In this document: piece after piece, positions 9,706 to 19,090 of the stretch
How the letters are laid out: the number at the start of each line of letters is the position of its first letter
How positions within the stretch are numbered: the stretch's first letter is position 1
DNA from: Phoronis australis
Lineage: Eukaryota > Phoronida > Phoronidae
Assembly (NCBI GenBank): GCA_002633005.1
Contig: NMRA01001005.1
Coordinates: forward strand, 10,723-33,157
Direction of reading: 5' to 3'
DNA: 22,435 nt
Translations under genes and position numbers: made by a program
Notes under the pieces: model-generated
What the model was told of the DNA's origin: nothing
The model's input: only the letters and a program-made list of their open reading frames with translations
Databases searched by the model: none

Positions 9706-10410
9706 AACATGACATTCTTGAAAATTTAATAATTTGCTCCATGTAAGAACACACTAGTTGATATTGTGAGTTAGTGTTTGTTTCGCCACTGTCTCTGTAA
9801 TCTCGGAGTTATTGTTGAACAGAATAGACTTCTTGACCAGAGCTATGAAGCAACCAAGTCCGCCGTGTTTCTGTAATTTTGTTACAAATCTTTGGAGTTG
9901 TTTGGCAGACATTTGCTGAAATCAATGCCGGGTTCTTTACCATTCACTCTTAAATTACTGGGAGATTTAATGCGTCGAGTTTGGCTCATCGGCAGAGCGT
10001 TCCCCTGCTACTGCCGGGTTAATAAGTTCTATTCGAATTTTGATTTAGGCCATTTACTTTAAAGGATCCGGTCCAAGTTTTTCCTTTGCCAAATAAGGTT
10101 AATTTCTGAGTTGAGAAGAACTATAAATTTGTTATGGCTCGAGACCAGGCACTACAAGTTGTCTTGGGGTGTCATTTTATGCACCAAGCATGGTGCAATA
10201 ACGAAATGTCACTTTTCCAGGTCCAGAAAGCATTTCTCATATGGGTCAAGGACACATTGAGACCAGTTTTTAGCAGCATTAACATGGATCGCCAACTCCA
10301 TATAGTTTCAATGGACGAAATCTGTGCTTTTACAGAACCAATGACGTCATTATGCGTTAGCGACACCTGGCCAAATTATCTGGTGTTATTTCCAGCATGT
10401 ACGTCGTCTG
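9706..10410. other. Intron 1 of gene A, left part
   Basis: No gene A exon is recognised. A 103-codon plus-strand open frame at 10134-10445 and its opposite-strand shadow at 10172-10366 show no domain or signal peptide. Nothing else is seen. Confidence 0.4.
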
Positions 10411-10627
10411 CTAATCATAGTCGGCTGTTTTCTTGTCACAGATAATGTAGGAGAGTGACGCCTCCTCTAGGATAGTACGCAAGAAAATGTCGGAGTTGCG
10501 AAGCATTTGTCTATAATCTATGGTAACGGTAACTGATCCAGCATCACAGGCACCAGATATGAGAGAGAAGACGAGTGCATGGTTTGAGTAAAGCGTGTAA
10601 TGTAGAGATGACGGGAGGTAAAAACAA
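10411..10627 (-). other. Unassigned open minus-strand stretch within intron 1
   Basis: Open for 72 codons from AATTGTTTTAG (acceptor-like) to a TAG stop at 10411-10413. The conceptual product is mixed and protein-like (includes AGSVTVTIDYRQMLRNSDIF and SLSYIICDK), but I do not recognise it. The acceptor would give phase 2, which does not match the phase-1 donor of exon 1, so it cannot simply join gene A. It could be a relict exon or chance. Confidence 0.2.
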
Positions 10628-11982
10628 CTAAAACAATTTTAAAAGTGCGGCATCACAGTCAGTGTTGTGTCTCAACACTACTGGTTTTAACAGGGTATTA
10701 ATTTTTAAAAGTACTGCATATCGCATCGGAAGTATTCTTGGCACATTATAAAAACGTATTACACTAAATAGGCTATAGACCATTCAACTCTAGGACAGCC
10801 TATACAATCTCTTCCGAGGCTACTTTGCTACTTGGGGGGGTCAACATAATTTTGATGGTTTTAGTGTCATTAAGTGATATACTTTAAGAATCTAGAAAGC
10901 GCTCAAGGTTTTGCGTGCACGTTTTCGAAAAATTTACCATAGAAAATCCTTCTTTAAAAACTAACAACACTGACCATAAACAAAACGGTAATTTCACTTG
11001 GGTTTGTTCATTTGAAGTTACTAGAGAAGGAAATTGATAAATATTACGAAAGTAGTTGAAAACTGAAAATAAACACTTTAGCAGCACTCCCTGTTGTCCG
11101 AAAAACGCTACTGTATTCTGAGCTCATATCAAAAGAAGAATATTTTATCCATTTGGAACTTGATAAAGATTTGATATCTAAATCAATTCATGGATAACTT
11201 AACATTTCCAATGCTTCTTCAACCATCATCGCTTTCATTATAATTCGTAATTCTCATTATCCACATTGTCGTTGATTGTCAACCCGTCGTGCAGGGAGGA
11301 GACATCGAATACAATAATGTTCTGAGAGACGGTCATGAACACACAGTGAGCACGACAGAATGTTGCCGATATTTTCCATAACGTTGCAGTTTTTAAAACA
11401 TTTGAATAACACAGCACACACTTATTAAATGACTTATTCAATACCATCATCGTCAGCAAAAAATTTCGACATTGCGTTCACTCACTCACCCAAACTGTAC
11501 TTTTCGTTTTCTTTTTAGGACATGAAAACCATGGAAGCCATGATGAAATCTTAACAGAGGAGTAGTTTTTAAATTTTCAAAATATAAATTTTGTCAACAA
11601 CAACCCAAGCGTTGAGCTATTCATGGGAAAGAAGTTCCAATCTTGGTATATTTGCTAATTATACTGCATCACTAACTAGCAATAGAAGCTGGGTCTGAAA
11701 GAAGGTGGATAAAACCGGTGATAGAAACTGGTTTAAAAGGCATGTTTCTGCCTGTGTGACCTAGTTCTTCATTGGGTAGAGAAAATAGCCATATAAGGCA
11801 AACGTTAATCACTGAAAGCAGCACTTACTTAATGCCTTAAAATGACCTTATTGGACACCTCATTACCATAAGGCAAATTGAAAGAGAATAATCCCAATTT
11901 AACAACATGCAGACCATGGAGGGCGCAGCACTGTGGTGCGCCGCCCAAGTAATTTATCTGTTCACAAAAAAAAAATACTGAC
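10628..11982. other. Intron 1 of gene A, right part
   Basis: AT-rich with scattered small open frames on the minus strand (10884-11087, 11238-11459) that show no domain or useful splice sites. A short imperfect palindromic GC-rich stretch lies near 11926-11946. Nothing else is recognised. Confidence 0.4.
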
Positions 11983-12046
11983 CTTTCAAGGAGACTGTAA
12001 CAACTAGGAAGAAGATGGTCAACGACAGAGTTGTCTCGTGATTCAT
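11983..12046 (-). CDS. Gene A exon 1: start codon and signal peptide
   Basis: ATG at 12044-12046 begins 21 codons (MNHETTLSLT then IFFLVVTVSLK) followed by the donor GTCAGT, leaving phase 1. Seen: a short polar start, then a hydrophobic core, the form of a cleaved signal peptide. The exon is about 2.6 kb upstream of the first Ig exon and matches its phase: the split codon becomes Asp22. Known: Ig receptors commonly carry the signal peptide on its own small phase-1 exon. The ATG is the only one in frame before the core. Signal cleavage probably falls near the exon junction. The frame at this size could occur by chance, but hydrophobic core, donor, phase and location agree. Confidence 0.75.
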
Positions 12047-12061
12047 AGCTGTTAAACGGTG

Positions 12062-12082
12062 CTGTAGTCAGAAGACGACCTG
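12062..12082 (-). promoter_or_regulatory. Possible 3' splice acceptor in the gene A 5' UTR
   Basis: The minus strand reads GTCGTCTTCTGACTACAG just upstream of the ATG, ending 15 bases before it. It has a good pyrimidine tract and CAG, so gene A may have an upstream noncoding exon. The consensus donor at 14041-14042 is a candidate partner. Confidence 0.35.
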
Positions 12083-12197
12083 CTCCATTCTATGTACGCA
12101 CATGCACACCGCCCATAAAGTGTGACCTGAACAGAGGAACAGTGTCATTTGAGGTCAAACTTGATAATTCGCAACATGTTCTTAGTAGATCAACTGT

Positions 12198-12206
12198 ATT
12201 ATAAAC
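12198..12206 (-). promoter_or_regulatory. Possible TATA-like element for gene A
   Basis: The minus strand reads TTTATAATA about 150 bases upstream of the start codon. It is an alternative to the upstream-exon model: transcription could start near 12170 with an unspliced leader. AT-rich sequence makes chance matches common. Confidence 0.2.
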
Positions 12207-12282
12207 GAGTGTCACACACCGGTGCCTGCTAGCTACGGTAGGTGGTAACGACGAAATTCCTGCGAACACTGTTAGTCTCATG

Positions 12283-13076
12283 TCGGTTTTCAGTCAACTT
12301 CCCCTGTTTGTACAAACCTCCTGCCACCGCGCCACATCGTCCCGCCTTAACCAAGGTTATCCCTAAAAAGCTTTGTCCGGTCGTCGTCTCACAAATTTAA
12401 GGCTTGGAATTTTCCGCGGAAACGAGGATTTCCGCTTTCATCTCTTATTTGCTCGGTGCATTTTTGTTATATTTCCGTGGAAAAATGGGATTTGCCATAA
12501 AATTTACGCGGCAATTTGGTTTCTAAGGGCGGCGTTGCCGACAACTCGAAAAGCGCTCTTTGTGTTTCGGAGGTTCCATTTGCGTTGGAATTAATTTCTT
12601 GTTGGAATTGAATGTGTATGTATTTCAGGCTTTCCAGATGCTCTCTGGGTCGATTTTCAAATTTTTATTATAATTTTGTATAGTAATAATAAGAACTGAG
12701 AATAATTTTATAGGTTTCCTGCAGCAAATCAAGAATAAGCTTCTGTCACTCACACTGAAAATTTTGCATCATTATCTTTATTATTTTAATTTAAAAGGAT
12801 ATCTTTTTTTGCATCAAATTGCCTGCATTATTATTACTGAAATAGATGTCAGGTGCTGCTTAAGATGAGTGCGTTTTGCCAACACGACACAGTTACAGGG
12901 CATCTTATGATAATGTTTTCTTTCGATCAGTTGAGTTATGGTTGTTTAGAATGCAATGCGTATTTTGGGCAGTAAAATTTTTCTCTTTTTTGTCATGGGT
13001 CATTCCAAGTCCTGCAAATCCAACAAGCAAAACTTCCCAGGTGAGGCGTGTCTGAACTGCTCGTGTGCTGCCACTT
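12283..13076. other. Upstream flank of gene A
   Basis: Somewhat CpG-containing to about 12600 (for example GCCACCGCGCC), then AT-rich. A 73-codon plus-strand frame at 12373-12594 has no recognisable features. No gene or repeat is identified. Confidence 0.35.
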
Positions 13077-13411
13077 CAGGAGTGGATCCAGGATTTTGAG
13101 TTGGGGGGGGGGGAGCAGTGTAGAGTATTAGACAGGATTTTCACGTCAGACAATTGACCTATCGCAAGCTCCGCCCCCTTGCGTAATGTCGAGTAACAAA
13201 CAATAAGTTTTACTCGGCAACATGTTGTTTGTCGGGTAAAATAGCGGCTTGGAAACGAAGGTGTGTCAATTATGCTGCGTTCTAAATGGTCAGTTAAGCC
13301 GTCACTCAAAATCCTGGCGATAGGTCAATTGTACCCCCGAACTGCCAAACGGAATCTGGGAGAATTTCAGGGGGCTATGACCCCATTTGTCCCACTCTAA
13401 ATCCGCCACTG
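13077..13411. mobile_element. hAT-like non-autonomous element with nested inverted repeats
   Basis: The right end reads, on the minus strand, CAGTGGCGGATTTAGAGTGG, a typical hAT-type terminus. The left end (CAGGAGTGGATCCAGG) is a degenerate match. Inside, 13 bases at 13088-13100 (CCAGGATTTTGAG) are perfectly inverted at 13304-13316, and 15 bases at 13151-13165 (CAATTGACCTATCGC) are perfectly inverted at 13317-13331. A poly-G run lies at 13103-13113. No transposase is present. The flanks show no clear 8-bp target duplication, so the outer boundaries are approximate. Confidence 0.6.
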
Positions 13412-14042
13412 CACACCACTGCGGATGGTTCCCCTCAACTGTCAGTTAGGACGATGCATTCACAAAAGTAATACCCCTTGTGATAACGTCAACAACGAAT
13501 AAGCAATAAAAACGCACACACTGGTAATATGAAAACTTTCATATCTCCGTGTCAATAGTCTGATGATTCACAATTTACTTACATTCATTTGTTGCACACG
13601 ATCACAAAATTGAACTTTTATGAGGAATTCACTTCCGGCCAAGTGAAGCGATCGACGAGAGTAAATTATTCGCCCCGAATAGCTAGCATATGAAAGGGTT
13701 GATGTAATCATTCTCGCAGTTCCCCACAATTCCATGATGAAGATTCTAAAGGTGAAAAATGGCTACGAGAGCAAAAATTCCCGGGAATGATTTGTTAAGG
13801 ACTTAGAAAGTTATAGTGTTAGCAAGCTCAGGTCAGCATAACGAGTGGATTTGTGTATGGGGTAAGCCTATCATTTATACCCAATCTCAGGTAAGTTTCG
13901 TGACTCAATGATACGAGAAAACAACGTAAAACGTTGATTAAAAACCGAACTTATTGTGACTTGATACAAAGTGTGATTGAACAGTCCTGCTGCAGCCATA
14001 TTAGTAGCATGCATACAGTGTTGTAATCAAAAGCTCGCTTAC
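13412..14042. other. Spacer with two isolated consensus splice donors
   Basis: A plus-strand CTCAG|GTAAGT has its GT at 13891-13892. A minus-strand GAGCAG|GTAAGC has its GT at 14041-14042. The latter could end a noncoding first exon of gene A lying above 14043. No coding exon is recognised here. Confidence 0.3.
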
Positions 14043-16133
14043 CTGCTCAACTCAATATCGCAGCAAACCTTGTTGAAATTCAGCCAGTTTAGCGCACCTT
14101 TTGTTGCTCCAAGTTTAGTGCCCCGCTGTTATTCCGAATCTAATGCACCGTGAGTGACCTATTGTCCAGCCCAGCAGAAGACTGGCTTTCAGGGAACCAC
14201 TTTTAAGGTCAACAGGTCATTCACAACTGTTGCTATTATGGTGAAACAACTACACATGTAACTTGCATAGTATAAATGGTAAAGAATTGTGATAATTTCT
14301 GGTGAACAACCGCACCAGGAAGCATGTGCTTTTAGTCAAATTTTCTGCAAAATTCCACAAGAAAACGTACATGTTTTCTGAAAATAGAAAGATTGTAGAA
14401 TTTTCTACTTAACACAAAGAAACAATATTGCAGGAATAACAAGGCATGGCCAAATTTCATTTCACATATAAATTCATAAACAGATCTCAAAATTAGATTT
14501 CAAAATGTCCTTTCAGAGTCATTTCATGGGGCTTTTCGAATGAAAACAGATATTTTCATAAAAATCAATAATTACAACCTCAAGTTTTGACGGTATCTTA
14601 TTAAAAAACTAGCCCGTTTTGTCTGGAGAACAACTTTGGTAGCATACTGTCTGTTTCATTTGAGTCTAATAAGCTGTTTTTAGATACCATGTTAGCAAAA
14701 TTTCTAAATTTTCATCAAACCATAAAGTAAATCATTAACTCTTAACCTCCCTTCTTAATTCCGACATAGACAAAAGCAGAAAAAAGTTAAATATTCGCAG
14801 GCTGTAGAAGATCCGAATATGTCCAAAATGACCAGGTACCAAAATGCACAGTGGTACACTGCATAAAATTAAGATTTTTATTAGGGCTGCTGTGCGGTAA
14901 CTTACTACTGTGTGTCACACTCTTTACTGTACAGGAAGAACTTTATACTGACACTTGCATGTCTATTTTATACTCTTATATCTACAAATATACGACAGAG
15001 CACAAGTATACGGAAAGGCATCCGCAGTCTCTCTGGTATAACAATACCGCAAAATATCATACAAAATATACAAGTACGCAAATCAGGTACGCAACTTAGT
15101 CTGCAAATAGGACTACCAGTAAGAAGACCTATGTCACCACCATATCCAATTTGATCAACGAACACTCTATAGCTAATCAAAAGGACAAATAACATTTGTG
15201 TCTACGACGTACGTCAGGTGACGGTGGACTCCCATCTATACAATAAATGCCCAGGGGTCTTGTTTCATGAAAGTTTAAGTCTAGAAGCGTTCCATTGTTG
15301 GCATAATGTCATCAACACTATTCACTAAGTTATGTAATTATTGAAGAGTCAAACCATAGGCTAGGCTATAACAAAGACCTATGGGCCAACAATCGACTTC
15401 ACAAAGATTGAACTATTATGATCCACTGCAAGTAACGGAATGAAATCAAAGAATATTAGATTTTGGAATCGTAAATTAACAATCTTTTGTTGAAATAATT
15501 CAGACATTCTGGTAAACTGAGATAATGTATACAGTCACCTAAACCTGTAGAATTATTCCTGTAATACTACTGTTACACTGACACGCTTTCTAAAACTTGG
15601 CGCAGTCATATTGTTTACTAATACTAATAGCCCGGGTGCGGGTTCCCAGAGGCAAAACTCCTACCTATCCGGCTAATAACTGACTGGCTTAGACATCATT
15701 GCTTCAAAATGAACTTTAAATATACTAAAATGGTAAATATCAAATAAAAACAGCTTACGCCTTTCTTGCTCTTGCGTGGAAGCACTCGAACGTGGATTTC
15801 ATTCGACGAAACTGAACTTGCCATCGGCACCGGGCCTACCTGGGAAGCGTACAACGCAGCGATCAGGTGTAACTGTTGTACGTTAACTTGGAATCTTGAG
15901 TGGACTTGGAATGAATTTCTATTCCGAGTTCACCCAAGTGATCTTGAGATTAAGCAAGCGCTTGCGACATCTAGTGTGCAGCTGCTAAGTAAATTTTCGC
16001 CATGAATCAAATGTCGGACATGAGTTCGTTTGTCGTGAGTTATTGTTTCTGTTTTAATTATTTTTATTGCCCATTCTGCATGTTATTCTGGTCTTTTTAA
16101 TTGTTTGCAGTGACTGGGATGGTTGGGTGGGTG
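14043..16133. other. Intergenic sequence, no gene recognised
   Basis: AT-rich with overlapping short frames near 14851-15195 in three frames and a 79-codon plus-strand frame at 15766-16005, none with recognisable domains. Near 15250-15410 there are imperfect inverted fragments (GGTCTTGTTTCATG, then AAGACC and GGCCAACAATCG) that may be repeat debris. No RNA gene is seen. Confidence 0.35.
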
Positions 16134-16432
16134 ACCGAGGGGCTGAAATGACAGGCAACCTTGGACCTTTGCAATGAAAAGGATGGGCAACAAAACACGT
16201 AGCCCCTCGGTTGGCCTGCGGCATCCAGGGTGATGTAATTGCCCACGAAGAGGATTAAGTCAAGAGCTAGGATACAATGAATGAGTTTCTACCGTACTAT
16301 ACTAGTAGTACCTACCAACCGGGAGGGGTTTTGCATTGAACAGTGCGTCATGCCCCCGGTTGTACCTGCCACCTCACCCCCCGTGTATACGCCAGTGCTT
16401 AGAGCTCGCACTATGCTCGTAGTTGGTGGCAG
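16134..16432. repeat. Hairpin-rich stretch with three inverted-repeat pairs
   Basis: Pairs seen: ACCGAGGGGCT (16134-16144) with its inverse at 16201-16211; CAACCGGG (16316-16323) with its inverse at 16355-16362; CTGCCACC (16366-16373) with its inverse at 16425-16432. The region is GC-richer than its flanks. It could be a short interspersed element or a structured RNA, but I recognise no tRNA-like promoter boxes or known RNA family. Confidence 0.4.
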
Positions 16433-16754
16433 TGTTTTCATTTTATAACTCACTTATGACATCGTCAATCGTTGCCAGCATGGCCTAAGCAGGGATCTGT
16501 AATCGTTTCTTATCTGATTAAGGAAGAAGTTCAGATAACTCTTGTTCAGTAAAAGTGTTATTTTTGGCAAATAAAGTGGAAATACTAATTTCATTTTTAA
16601 ACGTGCAATTTAATGAGTATTAGTTTTTCATTGGTAATGCTGTGTGATGTTATTATACTGGTTCCTAGTACAGACCCACATAACGATACGGCAATGTATG
16701 TAAAGACTTAATCATTCAGACAAAAGTGGTCCAGTGAAATAATAGGGTCCATAC

Positions 16755-16876
16755 CACTTGCTTGGGCACAATATCTTTCTAACCACTGCCCAGCATTCGC
16801 TGTTTGAAAAGCAACCATGACCACGACTGAGTGAGGTAACATATGAATATGTGTCTTTTGCAGGTTGTCAACATCT
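16755..16876 (-). CDS. Possible exon with weak cupredoxin/multicopper-oxidase resemblance
   Basis: A 122-base open stretch between an acceptor-like ACTGTATTTAG and a donor-like GTATGG. The product includes RDVDNLQKTHIHMLPHSVV and FQTANAGQWLERYC. The order D-V, L-P-x-S, V-x-x-x-F, A-x-x-G-x-W-L, then C, recalls the last strands of hephaestin or ceruloplasmin-type cupredoxin domains. The copper-binding histidines around that cysteine are absent and its spacing from the tryptophan is off by one. No neighbouring exons of such a gene were found. It may be a relict exon or coincidence. Confidence 0.2.
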
Positions 16877-16879
16877 CTA

Positions 16880-17156
16880 AATACAGTTGATAACATTTAA
16901 CAATTAACTAGACTGAAACATGGTGGCATACAGTAATGTTTGATACAAATGTTCCGATGGGAGTGAGGAACATACAGAGGTAATGACATATCTAAGTAAT
17001 GTTAATATTGGTTTTTCGTTATGCAAGATAGGTGATTTTCAGCTTTTTTATGCAGTTGTCATTGTCCTTGAAGGTTGTCTTCTATCAGGAACTTGTTTGT
17101 TCCATCAATGCTTTCATTTATAGGTTGTATTTAAAGTTGTCAATTATGGTTAGGCA
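16880..17156. other. Intergenic, nothing recognised
   Basis: AT-rich sequence with no open frame, repeat or RNA feature that I can support. Confidence 0.4.
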
Positions 17157-17245
17157 GATTTAGGGGGGGGGGGGGGCGCCACGGGGCCCGGGTCCCCCCC
17201 TTGGCTGCCACAAGCAAAGTGAAACAAAAAACAGCACGAAGCGTG
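17157..17245. repeat. G-run/C-run interspersed element, copy 1
   Basis: Begins CAGATTTAGG followed by a run of about 15 Gs, then GGGGCCCGGG, a C-run, and TTGGCTGCCACAAGC. The same order (GAATTTAGGAGG, G-run, GGGCCC, C-run, TTTGGCTGCGCAAA) occurs at 19014-19080. The start resembles hAT-type ends (GGCGGATTTAG), so both may be transposon termini. Confidence 0.65.
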
Positions 17246-17643
17246 GCGAAAAAGTGAGTTCAGTAACTAGGACCAAGTCACCAGTCAAAGATTCTTTTCT
17301 TTCAAAATTTTAACCGCAAGAAATGATATGCCGCGACGTATACACGGTGTAAATGAGAATTACATACCATTTAAAATATCAAACAGAATATATACATGTA
17401 TTCTGAACCAGTGGCTATTGATTGAAATGAACAACAAGTGTTATAAACATATTCTGTCAGTGTCTAAATTATCGGAAAATTACAAAAATACAGACGCATA
17501 GTACTCCTAGATCCTAAATATCAGTTATACGGACTATTCAACGGGTATATAGCGCAACATATAAAGAAGGTCATTGGATAAAACTATTCATGAAAACCAA
17601 AAAAAGCTTTAACAAAAGGAGATTTACGGGTGAAAATAATAAG
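17246..17643. other. Intergenic, possibly interior of the G-run element
   Basis: AT-rich sequence without open frames of note. Part may belong to the element starting near 17157, whose other end I did not find. Confidence 0.3.
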
Positions 17644-17803
17644 GTAGAGTGCAGTAGACAGTGCTAGGACCTACGTTGGGAGCTCGCTAAAATCTAGCCC
17701 AAATCACGTGTTCTCATCTGAGATATACGACAATGTCACGCATATGTAACTTCTCGAAGTCTTGATTTTTAGCGAGGTCCTAGCGTTACTGAACTCTGTC
17801 CAC
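17644..17803. mobile_element. Short terminal-inverted-repeat (MITE-like) element
   Basis: The left arm GTGCTAGGACCT, then after a 10-base insert CTCGCTAAAATC, matches the inverse of the right arm at 17764-17790 (GATTTTTAGCGAGGTCCTAGC). The similarity continues outward: AGAGTGCAGTA on the left against AGAGTTCAGTAA read inward from the right. Total length is about 160 bases with no coding capacity. No clear target-site duplication was found, so the family is not assigned. Confidence 0.6.
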
Positions 17804-18675
17804 AACAATCTGTGACGTGTACTTAAACTTTATTTCAAAAACTTATATATCTGGTATAATTTTGGTGGAGAGAGGGATTAAAGAAATATGCAATGTATTG
17901 TTCAACTTTAGTTGCAATCTTCTTTTCAGTGGTTTGTGTCATGAAATGTAACTTAAACTTCAGTCACAAATTTGGTCTTATGTCTATTTCTGAAAAATTA
18001 TTAAGTCTAAATTGAACAAAAGTGCAAAGTCTCTAAAAATAAACACATAACCGCTAAGTTACTGAGGTATAGTTTATAAATTATTTTTACACTGTGAGCG
18101 CTGATAATTGTTAGACTGAACGTTTTTTCATTATCTTTGAAGTAGGAGCGAAAGATCAAATTCTGTCTGAGTAGTTAGGTTCTGTGAATTTTTAATTTCA
18201 ACTATTTGATTGGCATTTCAAACCTCCTTGGTTTAGTAAGGTCAAAAATCTGGTCTGCAGTTGTTTTCAATAGCGATACGGTGTTTAGCTCGTTTTTTCG
18301 AACACAAAAACACATTTGATATAGTTAAAGCTATTAAATAACTTAAAGCAGTCATTTCTCCACAAAAAACCCAAAAAGCGCCTTTTGAACCAAGAACCAA
18401 CAGTGTACTTTTGAAAACTAACACGGGTCCATGTGTAAAGCTGTTGAACATGCATAAGGACGTGCTTTTTTCTTGTTTGTTTTTGAGTTGTCATGCGCAG
18501 CTTTAGAAGCATTCTATAGGAATTATGACAATATATTTTAAGCAATCTTTATAATGTGATATCATATGATGTCAAAAATTACAATTTTCATGTCTAAACG
18601 CCTTCGACAAGAATGTCCTGCATCATCGACAAATCCGTGGTTTCGACTGAAAGAATTCGCATTCCCATATCCTCC
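17804..18675. other. Region 3' of the gene B tail exon
   Basis: AT-rich, presumably the 3' UTR and flank of the minus-strand gene B. Minus-strand AATAAA (plus TTTATT near 17830) and ATTAAA (plus TTTAAT near 18190) hexamers are present but not diagnostic. Overlapping minus-strand frames at 18242-18545 look like chance. Confidence 0.35.
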
Positions 18676-18940
18676 TTAGAAGTATTCTAAAACTTCTTTC
18701 AATTTATGCTCTAAGTTATCTTCTACACTTGCAAAATTCAGTTCGTTATACTCTTCACGTGAATCTCCCGCGCTCTTTGCCAGTTCTTCATAAACAGGGG
18801 GTTGTGTCAAGTTGACGTAAGGTACGTCCTTTGTTCGTTGATAAGCGTAAGCTTGTATGCCTGAGAAGGCACCATCTTGACACTGACAATCGTCAACTCG
18901 CTCATGTTCACCCGTCTTACTGACCTTTTCTAGTTTAATT
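18676..18940 (-). CDS. Gene B terminal exon: cytoplasmic tail with ITIM-like and YxxL motifs
   Basis: A 265-base exon with strong acceptor GAATATTTTCAG, phase-2 start, ending in TAA at 18676-18678, coding about 87 hydrophilic residues. Seen: VPYVNL, which fits the ITIM consensus (V/I/L/S-x-Y-x-x-L/V/I), then VYEEL and EYNEL, giving three YxxL motifs; the spacings are five and ten residues, not the six to eight of a classic ITAM. YVNL also fits the YxN pattern bound by Grb2-type SH2 domains. There is also AYAYQR upstream. Known: phosphorylated YxxL motifs recruit SH2-domain phosphatases or kinases. Inferred: this is the intracellular end of a receptor. It lies upstream of gene A on the same strand, so it belongs to a different gene whose ectodomain exons are not found here. 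The same frame is open up to 18981, so a separate small protein is less likely but possible. Confidence 0.65.
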
Positions 18941-19013
18941 CTGAAAATATTCGGGTCTGAAGACGATTTTAGTGACACCATCGTTTATTGAAATGGGGAT
19001 TTGGAACACCTGC

Positions 19014-19090
19014 ATAGGCGAATTTAGGAGGGGGGCCAGGGGGCCCGCCCCCCCCCTTTGGCTGCGCAAAAAATAAAACAGCAAGAGTGT
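19014..19090. repeat. G-run/C-run interspersed element, copy 2
   Basis: Reads CATAGGCGAATTTAGGAGG, a G-run, GGGGGCCC, a C-run, then TTTGGCTGCGCAAAAAATAA. It matches the copy at 17157 in order and sequence. It lies about 75 bases upstream of the gene B tail exon, inside the presumed intron. It may pair with the hAT-like end at 19805-19825 to bound an element of about 0.8 kb. Confidence 0.65.

Larger units (their letters stand above)
705..12046 (-). other. Gene A: predicted Ig-superfamily receptor gene (exon span)
   Basis: Gene model built from splice sites and reading frame. Seen: a start codon and signal peptide, then exons for three Ig-like domains, then two short spacer exons, all joined by phase-1 introns with GT donors and AG acceptors. 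Conceptual splicing gives about 394 in-frame residues without a stop. Known: one Ig domain per phase-1 exon is the usual layout of cell-surface Ig receptors. Inferred: the protein is a type I membrane receptor whose tail is the terminal exon at 705-948. No convincing transmembrane exon was found between 949 and 1927, so a secreted or differently ended product remains possible. The intron between Ig domains 2 and 3 is about 5 kb and contains other candidate features. Confidence 0.72.

Noticed and set aside
5801-15675. Short similarity between 5801-5822 (plus) and 15653-15675 (minus), TAGCC..GGATAGGTA..GTTTTG
   Set aside because: About 19 of 22 bases match, which can arise by chance across a window of this size, and the similarity does not extend.
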